Assembly: GCA_018239845.1 (NCBI GenBank)
Contig: JAFEGO010000083.1
Span: 28,828-92,827, forward strand
Direction: 5' to 3'
From: Verrucomicrobiota bacterium
GTDB taxonomy: Bacteria; Verrucomicrobiota; Verrucomicrobiia; Opitutales; Opitutaceae
DNA: 64,000 bases
Shown: one piece after another, positions 1 to 7,926 of the stretch
Layout: the number at the start of each line of letters is the position of its first letter
Numbering within the stretch: position 1 is the stretch's first letter
Translations under genes and position numbers: made by a program
The notes under the pieces: generated by a model
Told to the model about the DNA's origin: nothing
Databases searched by the model: none
Seen by the model: only the letters and a program-made list of their open reading frames with translations

Positions 1-560
1 AGGGCCTGCAGCTCGGTCTCGATCAGGCGCGCCTCGAGCTGTGCAGCCTTCAGCTCCTCGCTCTTGTAGCGCCGGTAGATCTCGAGGCTGTAGCCGAAGG
101 CCAGCACGCCCCAGTAGTACGCGATGTCGATGAGGTTCCGCCCGTAGAAGTTGGCCAGCGTAAACGCCCAGAAATCCGTGGCGGCCTTGTCCCAGAGCAG
201 CCAGATCGAGAACACGCGCCCGAGGTAATAGATCGCCATCACCGCAAAGCTCGCCGCGAGGTGAAAAGCCAGGCCGCCCATCCAGCGGCCCGCACTCAGC
301 GGCACCTTTTCCCGCAGCCGCAAAATGAACGGCGCCAGCAGCGCCCACACCAACACCCGCCCGAAGTTCGTGATCGCGAGGTCAATGAGGTCGATGTAGC
401 TCGTCTCCACCCGGTAGTTGAAATAAAGCTCCAGCGTGAGCAAGAGGCCCGCAAAGACCCAGATGCCGACCACGATCCAGAATTTTGCCCAGCGGCTGTA
501 CATGACGTTGCGGCGCTTTTTCGCCTCCGGGTGAAGTGACTCAAGCGATTTGTGCGGCAT
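1..560 (-). CDS. LytS/YehU-type sensor histidine kinase, N-terminal part (runs off window)
   Basis: The reading frame is open from an ATG at 560 to the left edge of the window, giving 186 residues. The start MPHKSLESLHPEAKK is followed by several hydrophobic membrane segments (for example KFWIVVGIWVFAGLLLTLEL). The last residues, YRRYKSEELKAAQLEARL then IETELQAL, are the linker typical just before the QLxPHFLFNTL histidine motif of LytS-family kinases. The catalytic His_kinase and ATPase domains lie outside the window. Its response regulator is not visible here. The class is clear from the linker; the signal sensed is unknown. A second LytS-type kinase lies at 54.4 kb. Confidence 0.8.
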   Translation of the reverse strand, partial: MPHKSLESLHPEAKKRRNVMYSRWAKFWIVVGIWVFAGLLLTLELYFNYRVETSYIDLIDLAITNFGRVLVWALLAPFILRLREKVPLSAGRWMGGLAFHLAASFAVMAIYYLGRVFSIWLLWDKAATDFWAFTLANFYGRNLIDIAYYWGVLAFGYSLEIYRRYKSEELKAAQLEARLIETELQA

Positions 561-685
561 GGGGCGCTGCCCGGGTCATAATTGCGACGAACGGGCCTTT
601 TTCCGCGACGAAAACCGAATCACCCGCCCGCACCACGCCATTTGGATGGGCGGTGCCGCATGCAGGCCGGCCGGCGCCCCGCCGC

Positions 686-1672
686 TCAAATCCGCCCGAC
701 CGGCGCAAAGCGCGCGACGTCGATCGCCGCGTCAAAAGCCACGCCTTCGGTCAGGTGATTGAGCCACTGCCGCGCCAACAGCGGGGCCAGCAGCGCACCC
801 TTGGCGCCGAGGCCGTTGATCACGCCGTGCCGCGGGTCGCCCGGCCAGCGGCCCGCGACCGGATGCTTGTCCGGGAGATTCACCCGCACGCCGGCCTCAT
901 GGGCGGTCACGCGAAAATCCTTTGCTCCCAGTTCCCGCGCGCTCGCCTCCAGCAGCGCGCGCGCCGCCGCGGTCGGCGTGGCGTCCGTCGCGCCCGGCTC
1001 GTGCGTCGCGCCGACCTTCGCCTCCCCCGGCCCCACCGGCAGCAGCCAGTGCCCCGAATTGACGATCACCTCCGGGTCCAGGCCATCGGTCGCCAGCGTC
1101 AGGATCTCCCCTTTCGAAAACTTCCACGGCACGCCGCCGCCCCGCGCGCCGGTCGCACCCGTGCAATCAATCACGAGTCCGTGCGCCGCGAGGGCGGTCG
1201 CGACCTCCGCGCGCTCCTCGCGCAGCCAGCCCTTCGCCCGCCAGCGCGCCCGTGCCGCCGTGAGCAGCACCCCCGTATCCACACGCGCCGCACCTCCGAT
1301 CCAAAACCCCGAGTCGTCGCTATCGCCCGCAAACGGCGCAAGCTCTCCCCTCGCCTGCTTCTCCCTAAAAATCCGCCGCTCGCGCTCGTCGCGAAACAAC
1401 CGCCGCACGCGCATCGCGCGCCACACGCTCACGCCGAGCTCGGCCTCCAGCGCGCGGTACGTCGCCTCGGCCAGCGGCCGCAGCGCGTCGATCCGCCAGC
1501 TCTTCACCAACCGCCGGCCCGTGATCGGATTGATGATCCCCGCCGCCACGCGCGACGAGGCTGACGCGTGCCCCGCGTCCACCATTACAAACGGTATTCC
1601 AGCACGCTCCAGTTCCCACGCCAGCAGCGTGCCGGCGAGCCCCTGGCCGAGGATGCAGACGTCCGGGCGCAC
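686..1672 (-). CDS. FAD-dependent oxidoreductase, D-amino-acid oxidase (DAO) family
   Basis: This encodes 328 residues from a GTG at 1672. The start overlaps the stop of the upstream glucokinase by one base (TAGTG), which suggests translational coupling. The N-terminus [20 protein letters not shown] is a dinucleotide-binding fold (GxGxxG variant GQGLAG) followed by an acidic residue. Later segments (AAGIINPITGRR, and C-terminal GVRVNLPDKHPVAG with NGLGAKGALLAPLLA) match the DAO family, including the oxidase domain of the tRNA-modifying MnmC. There is no methyltransferase domain, so this is not full MnmC. The substrate cannot be told from sequence. It probably acts in the cytoplasm, as no signal peptide is seen. 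Confidence 0.8.
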   Translation of the reverse strand: MRPDVCILGQGLAGTLLAWELERAGIPFVMVDAGHASASSRVAAGIINPITGRRLVKSWRIDALRPLAEATYRALEAELGVSVWRAMRVRRLFRDERERRIFREKQARGELAPFAGDSDDSGFWIGGAARVDTGVLLTAARARWRAKGWLREERAEVATALAAHGLVIDCTGATGARGGGVPWKFSKGEILTLATDGLDPEVIVNSGHWLLPVGPGEAKVGATHEPGATDATPTAAARALLEASARELGAKDFRVTAHEAGVRVNLPDKHPVAGRWPGDPRHGVINGLGAKGALLAPLLARQWLNHLTEGVAFDAAIDVARFAPVGRI

Positions 1673-2409
1673 TAGCGCGCGGTTTCCGCCGCCCAAGTGG
1701 CGGCGCCGACGATGCCGGCCTCGTTGAGCATCTGCGCCGGCACCATGCGCGCGCGGGGCTTCACGTGACGGAAAAACTTGTCGCTCTTCGCGCTGATGCC
1801 GCCGCCGATGATGATCAGTTCCGGCCAGAGCATGGCTTCCAGCGTGTGGATGTAGTCGCCCAGTTCCTTGCCCCAGTCCTTCCAAGAGAGGTCGCGCCGC
1901 TTCCGCGCCGCTGCCGACACGAAGTGCTCCGCCGACTTGCCGTGCAACGGCAGGTGGCCGAACTCGCACGGGATCACCATGCCGCGGTACGCCAGCGCCG
2001 AGCCGATGCCCGTGCCGAGGGTGAGAATGAGCGCCTTGCCCTCGAAGCCGCGGCCGGCGCCGAGCTTCATCTCCGCCAGCGCCGCCGCCGCCGCGTCGTT
2101 GGTGAGCGCCACGCGCAGGCCCGTCGCCTTGCTGAAAAGCTTCACCCCATCGCAGCCGATGAACTTCGGATGCAGGTTGGCCGAGGTGAGGATGCGCGGG
2201 CCGTGGATGACGCCGGGAAAGCCGATGCCGATGGGGCCGCGCCACTTGAAGTGCGCCGCGATCTCCGCGACGCCCTTCGCCATCGCGGCGGGCGTGATGA
2301 CCTCCGGGGTCTCGATGCGAAAGCGCTCCGCGAGCAGCTCGCCGGTTGCCGTGTCCACCGGCGCGCCCTTGAGGGCCGAGCCGCCGATATCGATGCCTAG
2401 GGTTTTCAT
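1672..2409 (-). CDS. ppgK: Polyphosphate glucokinase (ROK-type)
   Basis: This 245-residue protein begins [19 protein letters not shown], the phosphate-binding motif of ROK-type sugar kinases in the form typical of polyphosphate-glucose phosphotransferases (GIDIGGSxIKGAPVD, then [11 protein letters not shown]). [20 protein letters not shown] and [15 protein letters not shown] are the expected substrate- and ATP/polyphosphate-binding segments. EFGHL holds the conserved glutamate and histidine of this subfamily, and the classical ROK zinc-binding cysteine cluster is absent, as expected. The enzyme would phosphorylate glucose from polyphosphate (and possibly ATP). It is transcribed together with the downstream FAD oxidoreductase, overlapping it by one base. 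Confidence 0.88.
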   Translation of the reverse strand: MKTLGIDIGGSALKGAPVDTATGELLAERFRIETPEVITPAAMAKGVAEIAAHFKWRGPIGIGFPGVIHGPRILTSANLHPKFIGCDGVKLFSKATGLRVALTNDAAAAALAEMKLGAGRGFEGKALILTLGTGIGSALAYRGMVIPCEFGHLPLHGKSAEHFVSAAARKRRDLSWKDWGKELGDYIHTLEAMLWPELIIIGGGISAKSDKFFRHVKPRARMVPAQMLNEAGIVGAATWAAETAR

Positions 2410-2484
2410 CGTGTCCGCCGTTTACAAAGGCTGCGCCCGCGCGACGCGAGCAAACGATGCGTCACCGCCGCGATTATTCGCCCG

Positions 2485-2967
2485 TCAGTTCTGGCACGCG
2501 CCGTCCGGGCCGTGGGCGTGGCCGTGGCGGAGCTCCTCCGCCGTCGCGGTGCGCGCGGAGACAATCTCGACGTCAAAGGTCAGGTCGACGCCGGCGAGGG
2601 GGTGGTTCGCATCGAGAGTGACTTCGTCGCCGTCGATCGATACCACGGTCACGATCGGCGCCTGCCGGTCCGGGCCCGTCTGAAACTGGTCGCCGACCTT
2701 CAGCTCGTCGCCGACCGGCAGGAGCCCGCGCTTCACGCGCTGCACCTGGCCGGGGTCAAATTCACCGTAGGCCTTCGCCGCCAGCACCGTCACCGCGCGC
2801 TTCACGCCCGCCGCCGCATCGCGCAGCTGCTCGTCGAGCCCTTCGATGATCTGGCCGCCGCCCTCCAGATAGGTGATGGGCTCGGCGCCCGCCGACGTGT
2901 CGAGCACGCGACCCGAGGGATCGCGGAGCGTGTAGTGAAAGGTGACGATGCGGGGAGAAGAGCCCAT
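2485..2967 (-). CDS. FKBP-type peptidyl-prolyl isomerase, SlyD-like
   Basis: The ATG at 2967 (MGSSPRIVTFHYTLRDPSGR) is preferred over the longer upstream frame because the family begins at this point; it gives 160 residues. The FKBP core with an inserted IF (chaperone) domain is visible: ITYLEGGGQIIEGLDEQL, then the segment KAYGEFDPGQVQRVKRGLLP, and GDEVTLDANHPLAGVDLTF, the conserved SlyD NHPLAG motif. The short tail RHGHAHGPDGACQN is histidine-containing like the metal-binding SlyD tail, but much shorter. It would act as a cytoplasmic folding catalyst and possible nickel-binding protein. It is followed by ppgK after a 75-bp gap. Confidence 0.88.
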   Translation of the reverse strand: MGSSPRIVTFHYTLRDPSGRVLDTSAGAEPITYLEGGGQIIEGLDEQLRDAAAGVKRAVTVLAAKAYGEFDPGQVQRVKRGLLPVGDELKVGDQFQTGPDRQAPIVTVVSIDGDEVTLDANHPLAGVDLTFDVEIVSARTATAEELRHGHAHGPDGACQN

Positions 2968-3034
2968 GCGACCAGTGGTATGCACCGCCCCGGAAGTAAC
3001 AAGGCCGTTTCCCAAATAATCCCCGCGCCCCGCC

Positions 3035-5560
3035 TCACGTCTCCTGCCGCAGCACTTGCAGCGGCGGGTGGTCCGCCACGCCGCGATTCGTCAGGAGGCC
3101 CGTGAGCACGGTCACCGCCGCGGCTGCGCACCCGGCGATCAGCAGGGTCAGCGGCGCGAACACCACGGTCGTCTTGAAGACAAACGCCGCCAGCAGCGCA
3201 TTGGCCAGCAGCGCCAGCAGCCCGCCCGTGACCGCCGCCAGCACGCCGAGCACGGTGTACTCCACGAGCAGCATTTGCTGCAGCTGGCGCCGAGTCGCGC
3301 CGAGCGTGCGCAGCAGCACCGTCTCCCGGATGCGCTGGTAGCGCCCGGTCAGCACCGCCCCCGCCAGCACGATCACGCCCGTGACCACGGTGAACGCCGC
3401 CATGAATGTGATCACAAACGCCACCTTCGAAAATATGCCGTCGAAGGTCTGCAGGATCAGCGCAAGGTCGAAGGCCGAGATGCTGGGCATCTCGCGCCCC
3501 ACCGCCTGCTGCAGGTGGGCCGACTCCGCCGGCGAGTTGGCGTGCACCGCGGCCATGTAGGTCTTCGGCGCCGCCTCCAGCACGCCCTCGGGAAACATGA
3601 TGAAGAAATTCGGCTGCATGCGCTGCCACTCCACCTGCCGCAGGCTGCCCACCACCGCCTCCACCGGCACGCCTTGCACGTCAAACGTCAGGTCGTCGCC
3701 CAGCTTGATCTGCAGATCCTTCGCCAGTCCTTCCTCGACCGACACCGGCACGCGCGCCGTGCCCGGCGCCACGCGGCCCGTAAATGTGCCCGCAGTGAGT
3801 TTCTCCGTGTTGCTCAGCTCACTGCGGTAGCTCGACCGGTAGTCGCGCCGCAGCGTCCACTCGGGCACGCCTGACTTTTTGTCGCGCAGGATCTCCTCCG
3901 CCGTGCGGTCCTTCACCTTCGCCAGCTTCATCGCCACGATCGGCGCCTGCGCGAGGAGTGGCGTGCCGTTCTGCCGCGCCAACTCCGCGAGCCGCGCGAT
4001 CTGGTCGTCCTGCACGTCGAAAAAGATGAGGTTGGGCCGCGACTCGCCGCCGATGCCCGTGATCTTCGCGATGAGCGTCGCGCGCGTCAGCAGGAGCGTG
4101 AGCATCAGAAACGTCCCGAGCCCCAGCGACAGCAGCAGCAGCACGGTGCGGTTGTTCGGCCGGTGCAGGTTGGCGAGACCCTGCCGCCACGCGTAAGGCA
4201 GCGTGCGCTTGGGCGCAAAGCGTTTCGCCGCCCACGCCACGAGCCACGCCACGCCGGCCAGCGCGCCAAACCCGAGCGCCATCATGGCGGCGAAGCCCAA
4301 TCCCGTTTTCCAATGGCCCGTCTGCAAAATGGCGAAGCCCGTCACCGCCGCCGCGATGCCCGCGTACAGCCAGCCGCGCAGCGGATCCGGCCCCGTGGCC
4401 TCGCCCTGCGCCGAGCGGATCGCGAGCAACGGCGACACCCGACGCACGGTTAGCAACGGCAGCAGCGTGAAGAGCACGCAGATCACGAGCCCCGCCCCCG
4501 CGCCCTTGGCCACCGCCGCCCACGAGATGAACAGCTCCACCTGGAACGGCATGAAGTCCTTCAGCACGGCCGGCAGCACCAGCTGCACCCCGATGCCCGC
4601 CGCCGCGCCGAGCACCGCGCCGAGCAGTCCGATGAAAAACCCCTGCACGAGGTAGATCGCAAAGCTCTCCCACGCGCTGGCGCCGAGGCAGCGCAGCACC
4701 GCCACCGTCGCGATCTTTTGGCGGATATAAACGTGCATCGCGCTCGCCACGCCCACCGCGCCGAGAAACAGCGCGACAAATCCCACGAGACTCAAAAACG
4801 AATACACGTCTTTCAGATTCTGCCCGAGGTCGCGCTTGCGCTCTTCCACCGTCGCGATCTGGAACCGCTCGTCCTTGAATTTTTCCCTCAGCTCTTTTGC
4901 CAGCAGCTCCGCGTCGTGTCCCGGCGGCAGCTTGAAGTGCGCCCGCTGCGTCACGAAGCCCTGCCGCTTGGTCAGACCCGTCGCTTCCAGCGAGGCTGGC
5001 GAAATATAGACGCGCGGTGAAAACATCGACACCACGGCCGACTCGCCCGGGATTTTCTTCAGTGCCCCCGCCACGGTGAAGGTCCCCTGCCCCAGCTTCA
5101 CTTCGTCGCCCACCTGCACGCCGAACTGCACGAGGATCGTCTCCTCCAGCAGCGCGTAGTTGCCCGTGCCCAGCTTCGCCATCGCGTCGGCGGGCGCCGT
5201 GACGAGCTCGCCGTAAAACGGGAAATTACCCTCCAGGGTCCGCACCTGCACGAACCGCCGCTGGTCGCCCCGCGTGGGAAACGTCGCCATCGAGGTCAGC
5301 GAAATCTCCCGCGCCATCTCTCCCGGCACCGCATGAAACACCTTGAGCGCCTCCGGCGAAAACGGCCGGCGGGACGTCACCGTGAGGTCCGACCCCAGCA
5401 GCGACTTGGTCTGCAGTTCGACGGTGCGCTGGAGATTGTCGCCGAGCGAAGCGATGCCCACGAGCGCCGCGATCCCGAGCACGACCGACAGCGACACCAG
5501 CACGAGCCGCCGCCGCGAAGCCCGCGAATCCCGCCAAGCCATTTTAAAGATGAAGTTCAT
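3035..5560 (-). CDS. ybbP: ABC transporter permease, FtsX/YbbP-like
   Basis: The ATG at 5560 (MNFIFKMAWRDSRASRRR) is favoured over an upstream in-frame start because it matches YbbP N-termini; the protein is 841 residues. It has the YbbP plan: an N-terminal membrane helix, a MacB-like periplasmic domain, an FtsX block of three helices (FVALFLGAVGVASAMHVYIR), a central pair of helices, a second periplasmic domain, and a second FtsX block ending in VADHPPLQVLRQET. It pairs with the ATPase at 6013-6699. In E. coli ybbA-ybbP also lie divergent to tesA, as here. The odd feature is that the 444-bp GxxExxY unit separates the ATPase from this permease, and one of its repeats lies directly in front of this start codon. 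Confidence 0.87.
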   Translation of the reverse strand: MNFIFKMAWRDSRASRRRLVLVSLSVVLGIAALVGIASLGDNLQRTVELQTKSLLGSDLTVTSRRPFSPEALKVFHAVPGEMAREISLTSMATFPTRGDQRRFVQVRTLEGNFPFYGELVTAPADAMAKLGTGNYALLEETILVQFGVQVGDEVKLGQGTFTVAGALKKIPGESAVVSMFSPRVYISPASLEATGLTKRQGFVTQRAHFKLPPGHDAELLAKELREKFKDERFQIATVEERKRDLGQNLKDVYSFLSLVGFVALFLGAVGVASAMHVYIRQKIATVAVLRCLGASAWESFAIYLVQGFFIGLLGAVLGAAAGIGVQLVLPAVLKDFMPFQVELFISWAAVAKGAGAGLVICVLFTLLPLLTVRRVSPLLAIRSAQGEATGPDPLRGWLYAGIAAAVTGFAILQTGHWKTGLGFAAMMALGFGALAGVAWLVAWAAKRFAPKRTLPYAWRQGLANLHRPNNRTVLLLLSLGLGTFLMLTLLLTRATLIAKITGIGGESRPNLIFFDVQDDQIARLAELARQNGTPLLAQAPIVAMKLAKVKDRTAEEILRDKKSGVPEWTLRRDYRSSYRSELSNTEKLTAGTFTGRVAPGTARVPVSVEEGLAKDLQIKLGDDLTFDVQGVPVEAVVGSLRQVEWQRMQPNFFIMFPEGVLEAAPKTYMAAVHANSPAESAHLQQAVGREMPSISAFDLALILQTFDGIFSKVAFVITFMAAFTVVTGVIVLAGAVLTGRYQRIRETVLLRTLGATRRQLQQMLLVEYTVLGVLAAVTGGLLALLANALLAAFVFKTTVVFAPLTLLIAGCAAAAVTVLTGLLTNRGVADHPPLQVLRQET

Positions 5561-5568
5561 GAAGAGGT

Positions 5569-5598
5569 GCCCACGGAACACACGGAAGACACGGAAAA
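5569..5598. repeat. Left inverted repeat of the GxxExxY unit (CACGGAA units)
   Basis: Three tandem CACGGAA-type units. This is the reverse complement of 5982-6012 and of the copy at 6811-6842 apart from a few mismatches. It lies just upstream of the ybbP start codon. Confidence 0.8.
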
Positions 5599-5599
5599 A

Positions 5600-5977
5600 T
5601 CAGAGGACGAAGCGCTCATGCTCGACCTTGGGAAAATGCCCGAAGTTAACCAGCAAACCGACCTTCAGACCCGTTGCATTCAGATAATTCTGCACCTGCG
5701 CCCGGTGCTCATCCGTCAATTTAGATACGGACTTCAGTTCGACCAGCACGGTCCCGTAGCAGATGAAATCGGCCACATATCCTTTTTTCAAAGGTCGACC
5801 TTTGTAAGTCAGCGGCAAGGTCACTTCGCCCACCGCCGGTATCGCTCTTAGCTCAAACTCCATCGCCAAACACTCCTGATAGACCGCCTCCAAAAACCCG
5901 CAGCCCTTCTCCTTATAAACTTCAAAACAGGCGCCGAGAATCCCGTAGGTCTCGGTCTCCAGGATCAGTTTGTTCAT
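5600..5977 (-). CDS. GxxExxY protein (PD-(D/E)XK nuclease-like, PF13366/TIGR04256 type)
   Basis: This encodes 125 residues, the usual length for the family. The name motif is present in GFLEAVYQECLAMEF (GxxExxY). Further on, GYVADFICYGTVLVELKS gives the D...ExK core of a PD-(D/E)XK nuclease fold (Asp in ADF, Glu and Lys in VELK), followed by an HRAQVQNYLNATG helix with the usual glutamine. So the catalytic residues look intact. No biochemical function is established for the family as far as I know. The gene almost fills the interval between the two inverted repeats and runs in the same direction as ybbA and ybbP. Its stop lies next to the left repeat and its start 4 bp from the right repeat. 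Confidence 0.88.
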   Translation of the reverse strand: MNKLILETETYGILGACFEVYKEKGCGFLEAVYQECLAMEFELRAIPAVGEVTLPLTYKGRPLKKGYVADFICYGTVLVELKSVSKLTDEHRAQVQNYLNATGLKVGLLVNFGHFPKVEHERFVL

Positions 5978-5981
5978 AAAT

Positions 5982-6012
5982 TCTTCCGTGTATTCCGTGT
6001 GTTCCGTGGGCC
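5982..6012. repeat. Right inverted repeat of the GxxExxY unit (TTCCGTG units)
   Basis: Three tandem TTCCGTGT-type units ending in CCGTGGGCC. This is the inverse of 5569-5598 and matches, in the same orientation, the copy inside tesA at 6811-6842. Confidence 0.8.
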
Positions 6013-6699
6013 CTACTTCCCTTCATCGCTCACCACTGCACCCGATTTCAGGCGGATCACCCGGCCGCACTTTTTCGCCAATTCCAGGTCATGCGTCACC
6101 AGCACCAGCGTGGTGCCGCGTTCGCGGTTCAGCCCGAAGATCAGCTCCACCATCGCGGCGGCGGTGTCGCCGTCGAGGTTGCCCGTCGGCTCGTCGCAAA
6201 AGAGGATCTTCGGGCTGTTCATGAACGCCCGCGCCAGCGCCGTGCGCTGCTGCTCGCCACCCGAGAGCTGCACCGGATAGTGGTCGCAACGCTCGCCCAG
6301 CCCCACGCGCGCCAGCAGCGCCCGCGCCTCGGCCTCGCGGCCCGACTCGCCGCGCAGCTCCACCGGCACGAGCACGTTTTCCAGCGCCGTCAGGGTCGGC
6401 ACCAGTTGAAAGTTTTGAAACACGAACCCCACATGCCGGTTGCGCACCCGCGCGCGCTCGTCCTCGCCGAGTCCGTCGATGCGCTCGCCCGCCAACGCCA
6501 CGCTGCCGCCGCTCGGCCGGTCGAGCCCCGCGCACAGGCCCAGCAGCGTCGTCTTGCCGCTGCCGCTCGGCCCCACGATCGCGAGGCTGTCGCCCGCGCC
6601 GAGCGCAAAGCTGACCTCGTGCAACACCGTCAGCGGTCCGCCCGCCGTCGGGTAAGTCTTCGTCAGCCGCTCGACTTTCAGCATCGTCTGTTCACTCAT
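6013..6699 (-). CDS. ybbA: ABC transporter ATP-binding protein, LolD/YbbA type
   Basis: The ATG at 6699 (MSEQTMLKVERLTKTYP) gives 228 residues; an in-frame GTG 18 bp upstream is less likely. Walker A is GPSGSGKTT, the Q-loop region is GFVFQNFQLVPTLTALENV (typical of the MacB/LolD/YbbA subfamily), the signature is LSGGEQQR and Walker B is ILFCDEPTGNLD, followed by VTHD with the switch histidine. It would energise the FtsX-type permease at 3035-5560. It is divergent from tesA with about 66 bp between the two starts, the same order as in E. coli. The GxxExxY unit begins immediately after its stop codon. Confidence 0.88.
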   Translation of the reverse strand: MSEQTMLKVERLTKTYPTAGGPLTVLHEVSFALGAGDSLAIVGPSGSGKTTLLGLCAGLDRPSGGSVALAGERIDGLGEDERARVRNRHVGFVFQNFQLVPTLTALENVLVPVELRGESGREAEARALLARVGLGERCDHYPVQLSGGEQQRTALARAFMNSPKILFCDEPTGNLDGDTAAAMVELIFGLNRERGTTLVLVTHDLELAKKCGRVIRLKSGAVVSDEGK

Positions 6700-6765
6700 G
6701 ATGGAAATGACGCACACAAACGCCGAAACGGCACGAATGCTAGTTTAAGCGGTCGAATTCGCCCT

Positions 6766-7422
6766 ATGAACGTCGCGCCGCTCCGTTTTCTGCTCCGCCT
6801 CCTGTTTCTGATTTCCGTGTCTTCCGTGTGTTCCGTGGGCCTCCTCCGCGCCGAGACCCCGGCCCCGCGCACCATCGTCTTTTTTGGCGACAGCCTGACC
6901 GCCGGCTACGGCCTCGATGATCCCGACGAAGACGCCTACCCCGCGCTCATCCGCAAAAAAATCGTCGCCGAAAACCTCCCCTGGCGCGTCGTCAACGCCG
7001 GCCTCAGCGGCGAGACCACCGCCGGCGGCCGCCGCCGCGTGGACTGGATCCTGCGCCAGCCCGTGGACGTCTTCGTGCTCGCGCTCGGCGGCAACGACGG
7101 CCTCCGCGGCATCGAGCCCGCCGTCTCGCAGGAAAACCTCCAGGCCATCATCGCTAGCGTCCGCGCCAAATATCCCGCCGCCAAGATCCTCCTCGCCGGC
7201 ATGCAGATGCCCCCGAGCATGGGCGAGGACTACGCGCACGCCTTCGCCGCCATGTATCCAGCTCTCGCCGACAAAAACCAGCTCCCCCTCGTGCCCTTCC
7301 TCCTCGAAGGCGTCGGCGGCCACGCCGATCTCAACCAAGCCGACGGCATCCACCCCACCCCCGCCGGCCACGCCCTCGTCGCCGAGACCGTCTGGAAAAA
7401 ACTTCGCCCCCTCCTTCAATAA
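6766..7422 (+). CDS. tesA: GDSL arylesterase / lysophospholipase (TesA-like), exported
   Basis: The 218-residue protein starts at ATG 6766. The signal peptide (MNVAPLRFLLRLLFLI, then SVSSVCSVGLLRAE) leads into the SGNH hydrolase core: FFGDSLTAGYGL with the catalytic serine (block I), NAGLSGETTAGG (block II), LGGNDGLRG (block III) and DGIHPTPAGH with the catalytic Asp and His (block V). The family hydrolyses esters and thioesters in the periplasm. The unusual feature is that the second half of the signal peptide, ISVSSVCSVG, is encoded by a copy of the TTCCGTGT repeat that bounds the GxxExxY unit. The gene is divergent from ybbA. Confidence 0.9.
   Translation: MNVAPLRFLLRLLFLISVSSVCSVGLLRAETPAPRTIVFFGDSLTAGYGLDDPDEDAYPALIRKKIVAENLPWRVVNAGLSGETTAGGRRRVDWILRQPVDVFVLALGGNDGLRGIEPAVSQENLQAIIASVRAKYPAAKILLAGMQMPPSMGEDYAHAFAAMYPALADKNQLPLVPFLLEGVGGHADLNQADGIHPTPAGHALVAETVWKKLRPLLQ
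6811..6842. repeat. TTCCGTGT repeat copy read as part of the TesA signal peptide
   Basis: Three tandem units, beginning ATTTCCGTGTCTTCCGTGTG and ending in CCGTGGGCC, match the right end of the GxxExxY unit in the same orientation. The repeat lies fully inside the tesA frame and encodes ISVSSVCSVG. No GxxExxY ORF accompanies this copy. Confidence 0.75.
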
Positions 7423-7432
7423 TATTTCCCGT

Positions 7433-7687
7433 ATGTCCACGCCGACCGACCTCCCCGAGTCCGAGATTCCCTTCCTCCGCGACCTCGTCAAAGCCACGCG
7501 CCAGCGCACCCACGTCGTCCCGTGGACCGACCGCGACGGCACCCGCCGCCAGACCGCGCTGACCACGCCGGAAAACGTGAAGCTCACCGCCCTCGCCCAC
7601 CAGCTCCACCTCTCCAAAACCGAGCTCCTCCAGCGCGCCGCCCACATCCCCGCCGAGCGCCCGTCCCGGCCGCCGGCCAGTTCATAG
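7433..7687 (+). CDS. Hypothetical protein, 84 residues
   Basis: ATG at 7433, ten bases after the tesA stop, so it is probably co-transcribed. The sequence is polar and charged (MSTPTDLPESEIPFLRDLVK, then RTHVVPWTDRDGTRRQTALT and VKLTALAHQLHLSKTELLQR). It contains a short stretch reminiscent of a ribbon-helix-helix or helix-turn-helix (NVKLTALAHQLHLSKTELL), but too little for an assignment. No signal peptide or membrane segment is seen. Codon use resembles the neighbours, which supports it being real. Confidence 0.55.
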   Translation: MSTPTDLPESEIPFLRDLVKATRQRTHVVPWTDRDGTRRQTALTTPENVKLTALAHQLHLSKTELLQRAAHIPAERPSRPPASS

Positions 7688-7926
7688 CCTCTCGAACGGT
7701 TTCACGCCAATCGGACAATATCCCGCAAATTTGCGGTTATCTCATTTTTCACGAATGGCTTCCGCAATCGGACAATATCGGCCAAAACCCAGCATTTGTC
7801 CGATAGTGTCCGATACCGAAACCCTGGGCCGTCAGTCCTAGCCACCCTGTCAAAGAACCTCAGTCGTGAGGCTTTGATTATATCAAAAGGCCGCCCGCCG
7901 TACCAGACCTACCGGCCAGACTTTGG
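7688..7926. repeat. Gene-free stretch with four ATCGGACA sites and a palindrome
   Basis: The core ATCGGACA occurs directly at 7710 and 7767 (each within CAATCGGACAATATC) and inverted at 7797 and 7807 (two TGTCCGAT copies exactly 10 bp apart). A perfect 14-nt palindrome CCGCAAATTTGCGG lies at 7723-7736. The stretch is more AT-rich than its surroundings. No ORF is convincing. Related short motifs occur around 29.7 kb. Confidence 0.6.

Larger units (their letters stand above)
5569..6012. mobile_element. Inverted-repeat unit carrying a GxxExxY gene, inserted between ybbA and ybbP
   Basis: The two ends are inverted copies of one another. 5569-5598 reads CCACGGAACACACGGAAG and onward; 5982-6012 reads CTTCCGTGTATTCCGTGTG and onward with CCGTGGGCC at the outer end. 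Each end contains three imperfect 8-9 nt units of the form TTCCGTGT. The unit starts where the ybbA stop codon ends (6013) and finishes 9 bp before the ybbP ATG (5560), so it fits exactly in the intergenic space. It holds one ORF that nearly fills it. No transposase or target duplication is seen; calling it mobile is an inference from the repeat boundaries and operon splitting. Confidence 0.55.

Noticed and set aside
1673..2245. An upstream extension of the FAD oxidoreductase frame into ppgK
   Set aside because: The extension is an out-of-frame reading of the glucokinase gene; the family N-terminus ([11 protein letters not shown]) starts at the GTG at 1672.
7688..7926. A CRISPR array
   Set aside because: The repeated units are only 8-15 nt, in both orientations, with irregular spacing, and no cas genes are in the window.
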